A stretch of 64,000 bases of DNA from Nymphaea colorata (lineage: Eukaryota; Streptophyta; Magnoliopsida; Nymphaeales; Nymphaeaceae), in contig NC_045150.1 of NCBI RefSeq assembly GCF_008831285.2, positions 5,098,001 to 5,162,000 of the forward strand, written 5' to 3'. Of this stretch, positions 11,461-22,369 are shown piece by piece. Position numbers and translations under genes: made by a program. Numbering within the stretch: the first letter of the stretch is position 1; each line of letters starts with the position of its first letter. Below the pieces are notes generated by a model that made no database searches, was not told where the DNA came from, and was given only the letters and a program-made list of their open reading frames with translations.

Positions 11461-12276
11461 GTCGCACGGCCTGAGGAGTCGGATTTTTGAAGGGTTATGT
11501 TGATGTTCGCCTGAGAAGAAGAAACCGAGCGTAGGGGTCTGTTCAGATCGACGGCGCTAATTTCTGGGCGAGATTCCTCCGTCGAGCACCTACCCAACTT
11601 CTTCGTATATATCTTGGGAGTGTTGAGGAATTTTTGGGCGATTTTTAGAGCATCACGGACGGAGATATTGAATTTTGAAGCAACACTGGTTTTTCAGGCG
11701 TTTTCAGGCCCGCCGGCGAACTTCGACGGATTCCAGTCGATTGAAGGCGGATTTCTTGCTGTCCAGCGGCTGATCAACCCCGAATAGGTTGATCTTTGAA
11801 CGGTTAGTGCAATCCCCATGAATTTCTGCAGATTAACCGTAGATTTCTCCTGCATTTGAATCCGTTTTCCTGTTTTTTTTCCTTTTTCCGGCGACATCCG
11901 TGTGTTCCGGCCTTGATTCCGGTTGATTCGTTGTTTAATCCGTGTTGATGAGCACCCATGAGGATTCTAGACTAAATTCCGAGCAGTTTGGGCTTTGAAT
12001 CGTCGATTTTGGTTAAGAATTGGCTCCGGAATCTACTTCTCAACATTTCCGGCTGTTTTCTGCGTTTTCCGACGATCGCGAGGAATTCTGGCGAACCCGA
12101 CGAATCTCGGCGGAATATTTCGTCGAGATTAGACGTGTTCTTCAGTCCCCGGCAGCGTGTCCGTGTGACGTGTCAGAATCAGGAGCGGATCACTGTGACA
12201 CGCGAGTCCCGTCGAGTCATCCTTCACAACTCGACCGTGTCCCGACGTGTCTCGCATCACACGAATCCCGGCAAAA
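11461..12276 (+). mobile_element. retrotransposon 5' leader, + strand
   Basis: About 815 bp follow the primer-binding site and end abruptly at the inverted LTR. No long conserved frame is present, and the small ORFs overlap on both strands without family resemblance. It lies where the untranslated leader before gag should be. The gag start is not reached before the junction. Confidence 0.6.
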
Positions 12277-13073
12277 CACAGCCGAGAGGGATGCCGTAGG
12301 CAGCCGTTCGTGGTCGCTGATCGCCAAGATCTCGCACGGGGGAGGAGTTCTCCAATGTAACAGTAACATGTCCACGATGAAGGGGAAACGCAGGGGGAAA
12401 TGGAACCGGTAGGGAGGCTTTTGGATGATTGACGTCGGATGGATGGAATGGATCGACGGGATGCGTGTGGGTGGCTTCCGAATGGAGTCTCCTTCGCTGG
12501 AATGGGCGTCAGTCGAGGGAGATCACCAGCTCGGCGGCCATGGCTGCTGGAAACGGAGAAGAACAGGAATACAAGGACGATGATGAAAATGCAGTTCTCA
12601 TTGATGAAGAAGATAGAGATCCAAAGGGGCTGCCACTGGGAAGAACATCCGGCGACCTTCTGGGCAAAGCTTTCAGGAATCTGCCCTCCTGGAAATCCTC
12701 TTCTTGCATAACCTCTCAACAATGGCTTCCTCCCCTTATATAGAGGAGGAAGACGATGGCCTCTCACGCTCGGGTGGGAGGTGGCCGACCAAACCGTCCC
12801 GGTTCGACATCCTTGTCGAACCGGGTCGGGGGCGGTGACTCGTCCGGGTCCTCAAAGACCCGGGTCCAAAATTGAGACGATAAGAAATGCGGGTCCGGAC
12901 CCCAGTCTGGATCCCCCAAAAAGTCTGCGCCCGGATCCATTAGACTACACATGGATTCGGGTCTACAAAAATGACGGGTCAGCCCGCCTCACAACTTCGG
13001 ATCCGTGTCCGGTTATTCCCGTAGTGTCCCCCCTATATAGTGTCACGCCTCCAGCGTGGTGTCAGGCGTCACA
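12277..13073 (-). mobile_element. 3' LTR of the - strand element
   Basis: About 797 bp, homologous to the inverted 10747-11446. On the element's own strand it starts TGTGACGCC and ends at CGGCTGTG, lacking the last 10 or so bases found in the other copy before its primer site. Relative to the + copy it has about 105 extra bp (roughly 12762-12870) just upstream of the TATA box. The ORF of about 212 codons across this LTR has no family resemblance and should not be read as a gene. Confidence 0.75.
12734..12742 (-). promoter_or_regulatory. TATA box in the - strand LTR
   Basis: TATATAAGG on the - strand is in the same position as TATAAA in the other LTR. It is the likely former U3 core promoter. 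Confidence 0.5.
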
Positions 13074-14192
13074 AGGTGGACGTGTCCCGTCAGCGGGACA
13101 CGCGTGTCCCGCTGAGCTCTCTCTGGTCGCCTGTCTGCCTGTCTCGGCCCGGCCCTCCCGGCCAGGCGCTGCCACTGCCGAGCGCCCTCGGCCGGGCGCT
13201 GCTGCGCCCGCTCGTCCGCCTGTAGCCGTGCTGCCTGATGCGTCACCCGCAGGCCCACCGGGCGCTCTGGCGTCGCTCTGCGGTGGCTGTGGGTCGACTG
13301 GGCAATAGCCCGCGCTGCTGCCGTCTGCCTCTGGCCACTGCTCGGTCGGGTACTGCTCGGCGGTCTCTCCTCCCTCGTCACCCTCTGTCCGCGCCCCAGC
13401 CCGGGCGATGGAGGCCAAGCCTCTCAGCACGTCCGGCCCTGCGTTCCGTGTCCTCTGCCGGGCCGCGGGACTAGCTTCCCGCGGCTGCTCCTGAGCGAAG
13501 TCAAGCTCTACGCCACAAACTGTAACCTCCCTTTGAGTTGACTCGGGGTCTCTACCTCGTCCGCCTGTGGGCTGCGCCCGGCCCAGCGCCCTGGCGTGGC
13601 CGGCTGTGGCCCTCTTCGTGGACGCCGATGGATGGCCCGTATCAGATCCATCGCCCTTAGATGGAGCATGTCCCCATGCTCCTACAGCGGGGTATGTCTC
13701 TGCCAGACCGTTGGCGTCCTCCCAAGTGGGACCTCCCTCGCGACCGTCCCACTCCACCAAATACTCCCGGCGAAGCTCGCCGTCTCGTCGTACCCTGCGG
13801 CTACGTAGCAGCCTCCGCGGCAGGGCGGGCTCATCCGGGGTCTGAGTAGTATCCGTGGGCGGGGCTCCGTGGTGCGGCTTGAGCCTCCCCACGTGGAAAA
13901 CAGGGTGCACTCGGGCGTCTGCTGGTAGTGCTAGGCGGTAGGCGGCCTTGCCGTGGCGCGCCTCTACCCGGTAAGGCCTGAAGTACCTCGGTAGTAGCTT
14001 CGAGTACGGCCGGCCGAACATGGTCTTCTGCCCCCTGGGCAAGCGTTTGAGCCACGCCCAATCCCCAACGCTAAACTGGCGCTCTGCTCGGCCTTTATCG
14101 TGCTGCTGCTGGATGCGGCTGCGTGCCCTCTCTAGATTGGTGCGTAGCACCCTCTCTAGATTACTGCTGCTGGTCACACAAGCTGCGCTCAA
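13062..14192 (-). pseudogene. Ty3/gypsy pol: integrase C-terminus, chromodomain and tail
   Basis: An open stretch of 376 codons. Residues 10-105 are the integrase C-terminal domain (QQQHDKGRAE, SVGDWAWLK, then YRLALP and HPVFHVGRLKP). Residues about 124-168 form a chromodomain (LLRSRRVRRDGE, EYLVEWDG, PTWEDA, YP), which places the element among chromoviruses, whose chromodomain steers integration to marked chromatin. A tail of about 207 residues rich in Ala, Gly, Arg and Pro follows; it is shared with the + strand fragment. The frame is joined to the upstream integrase core only through a frameshift near 14170-14190. It ends with a stop inside the LTR start. Confidence 0.85.
13091..13114. repeat. 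perfect 24-bp palindrome at the end of pol
   Basis: The half-site CAGCGGGACACG is followed directly by its exact reverse complement. A further CGTGTCCCG lies just before it at 13081. The + strand fragment has only a single CAGCGGGACACG here, so the palindrome arose by local duplication and inversion in the - strand copy. Confidence 0.85.
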
Positions 14193-15182
14193 GGTCGTCC
14201 TCGCCTGCTAGACCTGGCTCATAGCTCCTCAACGTGGGCGGGGGTCGCCCATAGACAGCCTGGAAGGGAGTCATCCCTATCGAAGAGTGTGGGCTGGTGT
14301 TATACGCCCACTCGCACCACGAAAGGTACTTGGCCCACGTCGACGGCCTATGCCCTGAAAAGCTCCGCAGATAGGTCTCTATGGTGCGGTTCACCACCTC
14401 AGTCTGTCCGTCAGTCTGGGGGTGGTGGGCCAAACTTTAGAGGACCTTCGTGCCAGCCAACCGCGTGTACTCTCTCCAAAAATCGCTGATGAACACACTG
14501 TCCCGGTCGCACACCATCGTGCGGGGCATGCCATGATGCCTCCCAATCCACTCCTGGTAGGTCTTAACGACAAGACGGGCCGAGTAGAGACGCAGTAATG
14601 CTGCAAAGTGACCGTGCTTGGTGAGCCGGTCCACCACCACAAGTATAGCCTCCTTCCCGTCTGAACGAGGGAGGGCGTCTATAAAATCCATGGAGACGTC
14701 CTCCCATGGCCAGGCAAAGGGCAAAGGTGCCCGGGTGTCTTGGCTGCCTCGTACTTTTCGCGCTGGCATATGGGGCAGCTCCTCAGAAAATGGGCAACGT
14801 CGGCCTTAAGCCCTTTCCAAAAAAAATCGGCGGCCACCCTAGCTCGGGTCTTCTCACGCCCCTTGTGGCCCTTGGCGGGCAAGTCATGGTGGTGTTGGAT
14901 CAGCTCTTGGCACAAGGAATGCCCTTTCGGAATGACGACCTTGCCTTCTCGGTAGAGAAGGCCCTCTCGGGCTGAGTACAGCGGGATGCTGCCCGGGTTC
15001 GCCTGCACGGAGGATAGGAGGAGCCGTAAGGTGTCGTCCTCCCTCTGAGCCGCTCGAATACGGTCCCATAGGCGTGTAGTAGGGGCTGACATGGTGAAAA
15101 ACGCCTCAGGAGCTCGTGAAAGTGCGTCGGCCGCGGAGTTGTCCACTCCTCTCTTGTACTCAATCGAAAAATCATAACACAA
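14161..15182 (-). pseudogene. Ty3/gypsy pol: integrase zinc finger and core, broken
   Basis: Three open pieces cover the integrase. The piece at 14679-15182 begins at the RNase H/integrase connector (YDFSIEYKRGVDN, ALSR) and carries the H-H-C-C zinc finger (HHDLPAKGH then CPICQREK). The piece at 14437-14769 holds the first two core aspartates (DFIDALP and VCDRDSVF). The piece at 14161-14433 holds the catalytic glutamate context (HHPQTDGQTE) and NTSPHSSIGMTPFQ. The breaks are a frameshift between the zinc finger and core (about 14680-14770) and a TAA stop at about 14434-14438. The enzyme is inactive as it stands. Confidence 0.85.
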
Positions 15183-15185
15183 GAG

Positions 15186-15862
15186 TCAGGCTATCCACCT
15201 CTGCTGAGTGGGGGTGGATATACGCTGAGCTAACAAGTACTTGAGGCTGACGTGGTCAGTCCTCACCACAAAGCGCTGTCCAAGGAAGTAGGGCCTCCAC
15301 TTCTCGACGGCTACGACTATGGCCAACATCTCCCTCTCGTACGTAGAAAACTGGTTGGCGCGTCGGTTGAGGGCCTTGCTGATGTAGGTAATGGGGTGCC
15401 TATCCTGACTCAGTACTGCCCCAATCCCAGCCTCGCAGGCATCTGTCTCCACCACGAATGTCTTGGAGAAGTCTGGCATGGATAGCACGGGAGCGGTGGT
15501 CATGGCCACCTTGAGCTGCTCAAACGCCCCTCTAGCGTCCTCGGTCCACTCCCAACCACCCTTCTGGAGCAAGCGGGTGAGGGGAGAAGCTATGTGCCCG
15601 TAACGTCGGATGAACCGACGGTATAGGCCAATCCAACATTGCCTCAATCTTTGCAGGTCGGCCTTGACCCCCTCGGCCGTGACTATGTGTTCCAGATAGG
15701 CGACCTCAGACTGACCAAAACTGCACTTGGTATGCTTCGCATACAACTGGTGCTCCCTGAGCAACTCTAGCACGGTCTGAGGTGTCTGATGTGGTCCTCA
15801 AGAGTGGCGCTGTAAATGAGGTCATCGTCAAAGAAAACTAGGACCCCTTTGCGAAGGTGGGC
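15186..15862 (-). pseudogene. Ty3/gypsy pol: RT catalytic part and RNase H, broken
   Basis: On the - strand, after a TGA stop at 15860-15862, the frame continues with the reverse transcriptase catalytic FFDDDLIYS motif (a variant of the usual YxDD context). A frameshift near 15783 follows. The open piece 15186-15773 then carries the RT thumb (YAKHTKCSF) and RNase H with the acidic residues in VETDACEAG, STYEREML and VRTDHVSL. It ends at a TGA stop at about 15183 before the integrase connector. Order and spacing are those of a normal Ty3/gypsy pol. Confidence 0.85.
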
Positions 15863-17990
15863 TCAGAAGATGTCGTTCATGCACCGCTGGAAGGTGGCCG
15901 GTGCATTGGTCAGGCCGAACGGCATCACCAAAAACTCGAAGTGTCCGTCGTGGGTGCGGAATGCCGTCTTGAGAATATCCTCAGACGCCATTCGAATCTG
16001 GAAGTAACCGGACCGTAGATCAATCTTCGAGAAGTATCGGGCACCCGAGAGCTCGTCAATCACGGGTATAGGATGCTTGTCCTTGAGCGTGGCCTCGTTG
16101 AGGGCTCGGTAATCCACGCAAAACCGCCACGAACCGTCGTGCTTCTTCACTAGGAGCACCGGAGAAGAAAAGGCACTCGAAGAGGGTCGGATGAGTCCCT
16201 CTCGTAACATGTCTCGAACCTGCTTCTCTAACTCGCTCTTCTGAGCATGGGCATACCGGTAAGGCCTAACGCAAACTGCTGTGGTGCCCGGGACAAGTTG
16301 AATATGGTGGTCGTGAGCCCGTGGCGGGGGCAGCCCTTTGGGCTCTCGGAAAACGTCCGTGAACTCCTCCAAAAGAAGAGAAACGGGCTGCGGCGTCTCT
16401 CCTTGGACGGCTGGCTGCTCATCCACGCATGACAAAAGGAGGTAGGCCGGCTCTTGGGCCTGCAGTGCTCGGAGGGCCTCCTTGGGCTGGACCGGTCCGT
16501 CTAGAGCCCTCAAAATGGCATGTTGCCCGTCAGCACGGAGAAACTTTAAGGTCATTTCTTTGAAGTTGAATGTGATCTCGTCAAGCGTCTTGATCCACTG
16601 AACCCCAAGAATGATGTCTGTGCCACACTGAGCTAGAACAAAAAGGTCTACCCGAAAGTCCGTGTCCTGAATCCTGATACTGACGTCTTCACACACCTCG
16701 CGGCAAGGAATACGGACACCGTCCCCTACCATGACCTCAAAAGGAGGGTAAGCCTTGAGCTTACAACCCGAAGATATGGCTACCGGCCGACTAATGAAGT
16801 TGTGTGTCGCACCGGTATCTACAAGGACCAGCACCCTTACGTCTCCAACTGTCCCTTCAATCCTCATAGAATTAGGCGTAGGGGCTCGAGAGATAGAGAA
16901 ATATGCATGTGGAACTAATGCCTGTCGGTCGATGGGCTCTCCCTTGTCGGCGTCGACATGCTCGGGTGGAGCGTCCCCTCTAGGGCTATCGACGGTCTCC
17001 TCATCCTCTAGCACGTGATACATCATGTTTGCCCGACACTTATGTCCTCTCACGTACTTCTCATGGCAATAGAAGCACATGCCCTGTTTGATCCTCTCCT
17101 CACGCTCTTGTGGTGTGATGATTTTAACCCGTGGAGGAAGTGGCTTGCGCGGGGAGCTGGCCGGCGAATATCGGTCGGGCATGCGAGGCCTCGGCTGGGG
17201 TAGCCGTGAAGGTGAAAGCGAGGGCCGGCCTCGGCTAGGCGCGCCCGGGCTGGCTGGCCGATGGTACGCGGCCAGCCGGCAGATCTTCTCCTCAATCTTA
17301 TTCGCCCTCTTATAACACTCTTTCAATCGTTGAGGGCGGTCCGTCATCAATTCCAGCTTGATGTCCTCACGGAGGCCTCCAATAAAACTCGAAATAAGGG
17401 CTCCCTCGGGCCAAGCGTGCACCATGCTAGACAAATCCTCAAATCGGGCTTGGTAGTCCTTAACGGAGCCCGTTTGATACAAAGCCTTGAGCTCAATCTC
17501 GTAGTCATGAAACGCGGACTCTCCAAAGCGATCAAGGACTTCTTGGACCAACTCTTCCCATGGAGGCTCGGGTAGCCCCCTATAGTTCCAGTTGTACCAC
17601 CTCATGGCTTCTCCTTCGAAGTGACATACGGCTATCGACACCCATAGATCTCGTGGCACTTGCTGGCATAGAAAATATTGGTGGGTCTTGTAGGTCCACT
17701 CTTGTGCGTCTTGCCCACCAAACTTGAGGAAATCCAAACGCATCCATGGTATAGCGCGAAACCACTCTTCGCGCAGGTCATCCCTAAAGGGATTCAAGTT
17801 GACGCGCCCGTAGAGTGGCTGGCGTCGGTGACCGTGGTGAGGAGGAGCCTCCCGTGGTGAATCAAGTCCAGCAAACTCAGCGGGGTAATCCTGCATTGGT
17901 TCGGGTGGAGCGCCTGGTCCGAATCGAGGAGGAAGCTCGTCGAAGGCCCTAACATTCTGCCGCCACCTCTCTGCCCGCGTCTCGCCCTGT
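15863..17990 (-). pseudogene. Ty3/gypsy gag, protease and start of RT, 5'-truncated
   Basis: The frame is open from the array junction. The first internal methionine at 17896 gives 677 residues, but about 31 further in-frame residues precede it, so the true gag start is lost. Counting from that methionine: retrotransposon gag domain about 45-200, zinc knuckle 274-287 (CFYCHEKY then GHKC), aspartic protease with DTGA at 360-363, and reverse transcriptase from about 540 ([43 protein letters not shown]). It stops at TGA before the RT active site. Gag, protease and RT in one frame is usual for plant chromoviruses. Confidence 0.9.
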
Positions 17991-17992
17991 CA

Positions 17993-20728
17993 ATCCATTG
18001 AAAGCTATATTTGTGTCATCTTCAAAACTTAATATTTTCATATCTCTTTCTCCTATTAAATCTCTTTGTATAGTTTCATAATTTCTATATTTTTTAAATC
18101 TCTGACTAAGTTTAGCTACTAAAAAGAATTTTTATTGAGGGTGCCATTTGAGTGGAATGACGCATTGTCCCTTTTTTTTTAGTAAAAAGGGGGGACATCC
18201 AATTTCGATAAAGCAAACAATATATACTACAATTATAACCGCTTAAGATAGCTTATGTTGGATATCGAGTCGAGTACATATTTGACCCCTATTGTGAATT
18301 AGAGAGCATCCTAGCATGTTATCATAGTGACCATGATTTTTATATATTGGACTCCAAAAGAGTTAGAGATTTATCTAGTTTGTCTTTATACTTTGAACAT
18401 ATTAATATCTAATATAGAGGGTTGACATCCATTGAAAGTTATATTTGTTTTTTCTTCAAAAACTTAGCTTCTTTACAACTCTTTTGCCAATTATTCCTTT
18501 TGTATATCCTATTTCTGGATTTTTTAAATCTTTAACTAATTTTTGCTATTAAAATGATTATTTATTGAGGGTATTGTTCGAATGGAATGACGTCTTGTCC
18601 CATTTTTTTTAGTAAAAAGGAGGGCTATCTGATTTTAGTAAATCAAACAATATATACTACAATTATAACTAATTAGGACAGCTTATGTGCGGTATCAAGT
18701 TAAGTACCTCCTCGACCCAATTGTATATTAGTGAGCATCCTAGCAAGATATCATAATAATTATTTTTCTTTTGTATATTAGACTCTAGATAGGTCATAGC
18801 TTTATCTAGATTGTCATTATATTGTGAAAATATTAATATCTAATATAGAGGGTTGACATCCATTGAAAGCTATATTTGTGTCATCTTCAAAACTTAGCAT
18901 TTTTATATCTCTTTATCCAATTAAATCCATTTGTATGGTTTCCTATTTTCTAAATTTTTTAAACCTCCAACTAATTTTAGCAACTAAACGACTTTTTATT
19001 GAGGGTGCCGTTCGAATGGAATGACACATTGTCCCATTTTTTTAGTAAAATGAAAGAACAACCGATTTTGGTAAATCAAACGATGTATATAACAATTATA
19101 ACTACTTATGACAACTTATGTGAGGTATTGAGTCAAGTACCTCCTCAACCCAGATTGTGTATTAATGAACATCCTACCTTGATATCATAATAGTTAAGTT
19201 TCTTTTGTATATTGGACTATAGGTGGGTTAGAGATTTATCTAGATTGTTTTTATACAGTGAACATATTAGAATCTAATATAGAGGGTGGACATCCATTGA
19301 AAGATATATTTGTTCATCTTCAAAACTAGCATTTTCATTTCTTTTTCTCCAATTAAATTCCCTTCAATAGTTTCATATTTTCTAATCATTTAAATATCCA
19401 ACTAATTTTAACCGCTCAAATGACTTTTTATTGAGGGTGCCATTCGAGTGGAATGACGCCTTGTCCCCCATTTTAGTAAAAAGGAGGGCTTGTCCAATTT
19501 TAGTAAATAAAAAAAATGTATAATACAATTGTAATTATTTAGGACCACTTATGTAGGTACCAAATCGAGTACCTCCTCGACCCAAATTCTGCATTACTGA
19601 GCAACCAAGCATAATATCATAGTGATTATGTTTCTTTTAAATTTTAGAATCCAGATGGGGTGATTATGTTTCTTTTAAATTTTAGAATCCAGATGGGTTA
19701 GATATTTATGTAGATTGTCGTTATACTATTAACATATTAATATTTAATATAGAGGGTTGATATCCTTTGAAAGCTATATTTGTATCATCTTTAAAACTTA
19801 GCATTTTGATATCTCTTTCTCCAATTAATTCCCTTTGAATAGTTTCCTATTTTCTGATTTTTTAAATCTCTAATTAGTTTTAGCTACTAAAACGACTTTA
19901 TATTGAGGGTGCTGTTCGAGTGGAATGACACCTTGTCCCCTTTTTCCAGTAAAAAGGAAGGCCATTTGATTTTGGTAAATCAAAGGACGTATACTACAAT
20001 TATAACTGTTTAGGACAGCTTATGTACGGTGTTGTTTAGGACAGCTTATGTACGGTATCGAGTCAAGTAATTTCTTGACCCCAATTGTGTATTAGTGTGC
20101 CGTCTTCAAAACTTAGCATTTTCTTATCTCTTTGTCCAATTAAATATCTTTGTATTGTTTCCTATTTTCTGGATTTTTTAAATCTCTAACTAATTTTATG
20201 TACTAAAACTAATTTTTATTGAGGGTGCCATTTAAGTGAAATGACGTATCGTCCCTTTTTTTCAGTAAAATGGAGGGCCATCCGATTTTAGTAAATCAAA
20301 CGATGTATACTGCAATTATAACTACTTAGGACATCTTATATGTTGTATCGAGTTGAGTATCTTCTTGATCCCAATTGCTTATTAATTAACATCGTAGCAT
20401 GATATAATGATTGTGTTTTTTTTGTATATTAGACTTCACATAGGTTAGAGATTTATCTAGATTATCGTTATACTATGAACATATTAATATCTAATATAGA
20501 GGGTTGACATCCATTGAAAGCTATATTTGTGTCATCTTCAAAGCATGACATTTTCATCTCTTTTTCCAATTAAATCCCTTTGTATGGTTCCTAATTTTGG
20601 ATTTTTTTAAATCTCCAACTAATTTGGGCTACAAAAACGACCTTTAATTGAAGGTGCCATTTGAATGGAATGGCGCCTTGTCCCCTTTTTTCAGTAAAAA
20701 GGATGGCCATTTTGGTAATTCAAACAAT
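17993..20728 (+). repeat. tandem array of ~431-bp units
   Basis: Recurring landmarks: GGGTTGACATCCATTG at about 18421, 18852, 19286, 19756 and 20503; TTTTTATTGAGGGTGCC; GTGGAATGACGCCTTGTCCC; and GACAGCTTATGT. Spacing is 431, 434, 470 and 747 bp. The 470-bp unit contains a 38-bp internal tandem duplication (19623-19698). The 747-bp interval is two units with a deletion of about 115 bp at about 20100 and a 26-bp duplication near 20008-20057. With the left half unit at 9940 there are about seven units. They carry no open frame and no resemblance I know; it is a local satellite or minisatellite. Confidence 0.9.
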
Positions 20729-20752
20729 TGGCCAACTCACATCATACAAAAT

Positions 20753-20792
<40 letters not shown>

Positions 20793-21079
20793 TATAATAT
20801 AATATAATATAATAAAAAGCTTAAAGAGTATATATGCAGATCCCCACATGCTTGAATCATACGTATTATCATACGGATACAAATGTTATAGTGCTCACCT
20901 CAACTAACTACTAGATTGGTTTCATCTTATTTTTAACTTAGAATACTGCATGACGTGAGACAGGCTAAGATGGACCCACTGGCTCTCTTCAACGCGCAAT
21001 ATAAACTCTACTCTGGCTTTATCGATCAATAATATGTAAAATTCATGATGGATTCAAGGACGAAATTGTCAGCACAAGC
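20729..21079. repeat. AT-rich edge of the array with (AT)n and (AATAT)n
   Basis: An AT dinucleotide run (20755-20786) passes into AATAT repeats (20787-20813). The remainder is unremarkable AT-rich DNA. Confidence 0.7.
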
Positions 21080-21894
21080 AAATGTCTCATATGAATATCA
21101 TGTTTGAAAATGCATTATTTATTACTTGCTTGGGTTTCAAGGCCTAAAGCTTGTGGTAAGTCCTGCAGCCTTACTAAAAAAGTAGTTTCGTTTATATTAA
21201 TTATCATTTATTAATATTTTTATTGCAATTCCATCGGGCCCAGAAAAATGGGCTTGGCCTGGCCTGGCCCGTTTTATTTCCAAGGAGGGCTGAGCCACAG
21301 TTATTTCAGCCCATAAGCCCAAATCCATGGCCCGGACCTGTTTCTGGCGGGGTGCTTGGTATATGTTGGGCACCTGGCTTCATGCACACCCTTAATATTG
21401 ATTGATTTTACAGAGAATAGATTGATTTTTTTTGTCTCTTTCTTTAATTGTTTCTTCAGGACGTATGATTTAATTCCTCAGTATGCTCAAGTGAACGCAT
21501 CCCATCGCTCAAAACAAGGCCCAAAGGCTTGAGTTGTGTCATTGTCAATGATAGCAATGGTGTACCCTTCAACTTAGATGTTGTGTCTTACCACCTTAAG
21601 ACACATGAACGTAGTGCACACGGGAATCAATAGAGATTTGCCTTTATACAGGCTCCGAGCTCAACCATCAACGCTATGTCCCTTGAGGCTTCATTACTCA
21701 GTCTGCTGGTTCAACCTTTTTTCTTAGAAAACTTCGATCTCTTATTGTGGAGTGGGCATGGGTGCCCTAATGGACTTTTTGTCTATGTTTTCCTCCAATA
21801 TTTTGGAGGATTGATGGTCATACATAAGTAAGAGCAAAAAGTAGAAATTGGAAAAATAAGCTTTTAAGAAAACAAAAATGTTCTCTCATAAAAC

Positions 21895-22320
21895 TATGGA
21901 TGTCAGTGGATCAAATTTGAATCCCATAATACCCTTAACCATATCCACTTTTTCAGATGTTCACATATTCAGATTCAAATTTAGATTTGAATACAAACAA
22001 AGAGATGTCATATTCAAATTTGAATCTGATTTTTATATTCATATCCAATTCGAATCCGAATTTTGAACAGAATTTTGCCAATTTTTAAAATGTAAGAGCA
22101 ATAAATATAAGATATATGTTTAAAAATATACTTGATTTCAATATGCATATGAATCGGACTGGATATTTATGTATCTGAATCTGAATCTGAATCCAAATCC
22201 GCTCGGATGTCATTTCTTAAATCTAAATCTGATATTATTTCTTAATCGGATATTTTTTTTTCCATGTCGGTTTTTTCGGATTAGTTCGATGGATATCCGA
22301 TCCCAATTGGATATACTGAC
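21895..22320. repeat. dispersed GGATTCGAAT-rich repeat, copy 2
   Basis: It matches 7238-7690 in word content and order, including ATACCCTTAACCATAT, the CATATTCAAATTTGAATCTG type words and GGATATTTATGTAT. No ends or target duplications are clear. Confidence 0.55.
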
Positions 22321-22369
22321 GGCCCTTCATAAAACGGTTGAACTCCGGCCCATGTTAGACATAGAAGGG
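22317..22369 (+). repeat. ~52-bp direct repeat, left copy
   Basis: CATAAAACGGTTGAACTCC followed by CCATGTTAG and CATAGAAG also occurs at 23121-23172. The two copies bracket the plastid ndhC fragment. Confidence 0.75.

Larger units (their letters stand above)
10152..17992. mobile_element. composite inverted Ty3/gypsy retrotransposon insertion
   Basis: This GC-rich 7.84-kb block sits inside a tandem-repeat unit. Left half (+ strand): pol C-terminal tail, LTR, primer-binding site and 5' leader. Right half (- strand): LTR, pol and gag, truncated inside gag. The two halves meet at about 12277. The host unit reads ATTGAC before the block and ATCCATTG after it, which together restore the array consensus. 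I see no 5-bp target-site duplication; only two or three extra bases (TCA) lie at the right edge. LTR differences show that two different copies contributed. Inference: end-joining capture of retrotransposon DNA, or later rearrangement of nested copies. Confidence 0.75.

Noticed and set aside
12129-12767. 212-codon ORF on the - strand
   Set aside because: It lies across the retrotransposon LTR and leader junction and shows no family motif. The equivalent frame in the other LTR is not kept.
10146-17998. Target-site duplication around the retrotransposon composite
   Set aside because: ATTGAC on the left and GTCAAT on the right are inverted, not direct, and the host unit is restored without them. 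I do not call a duplication.
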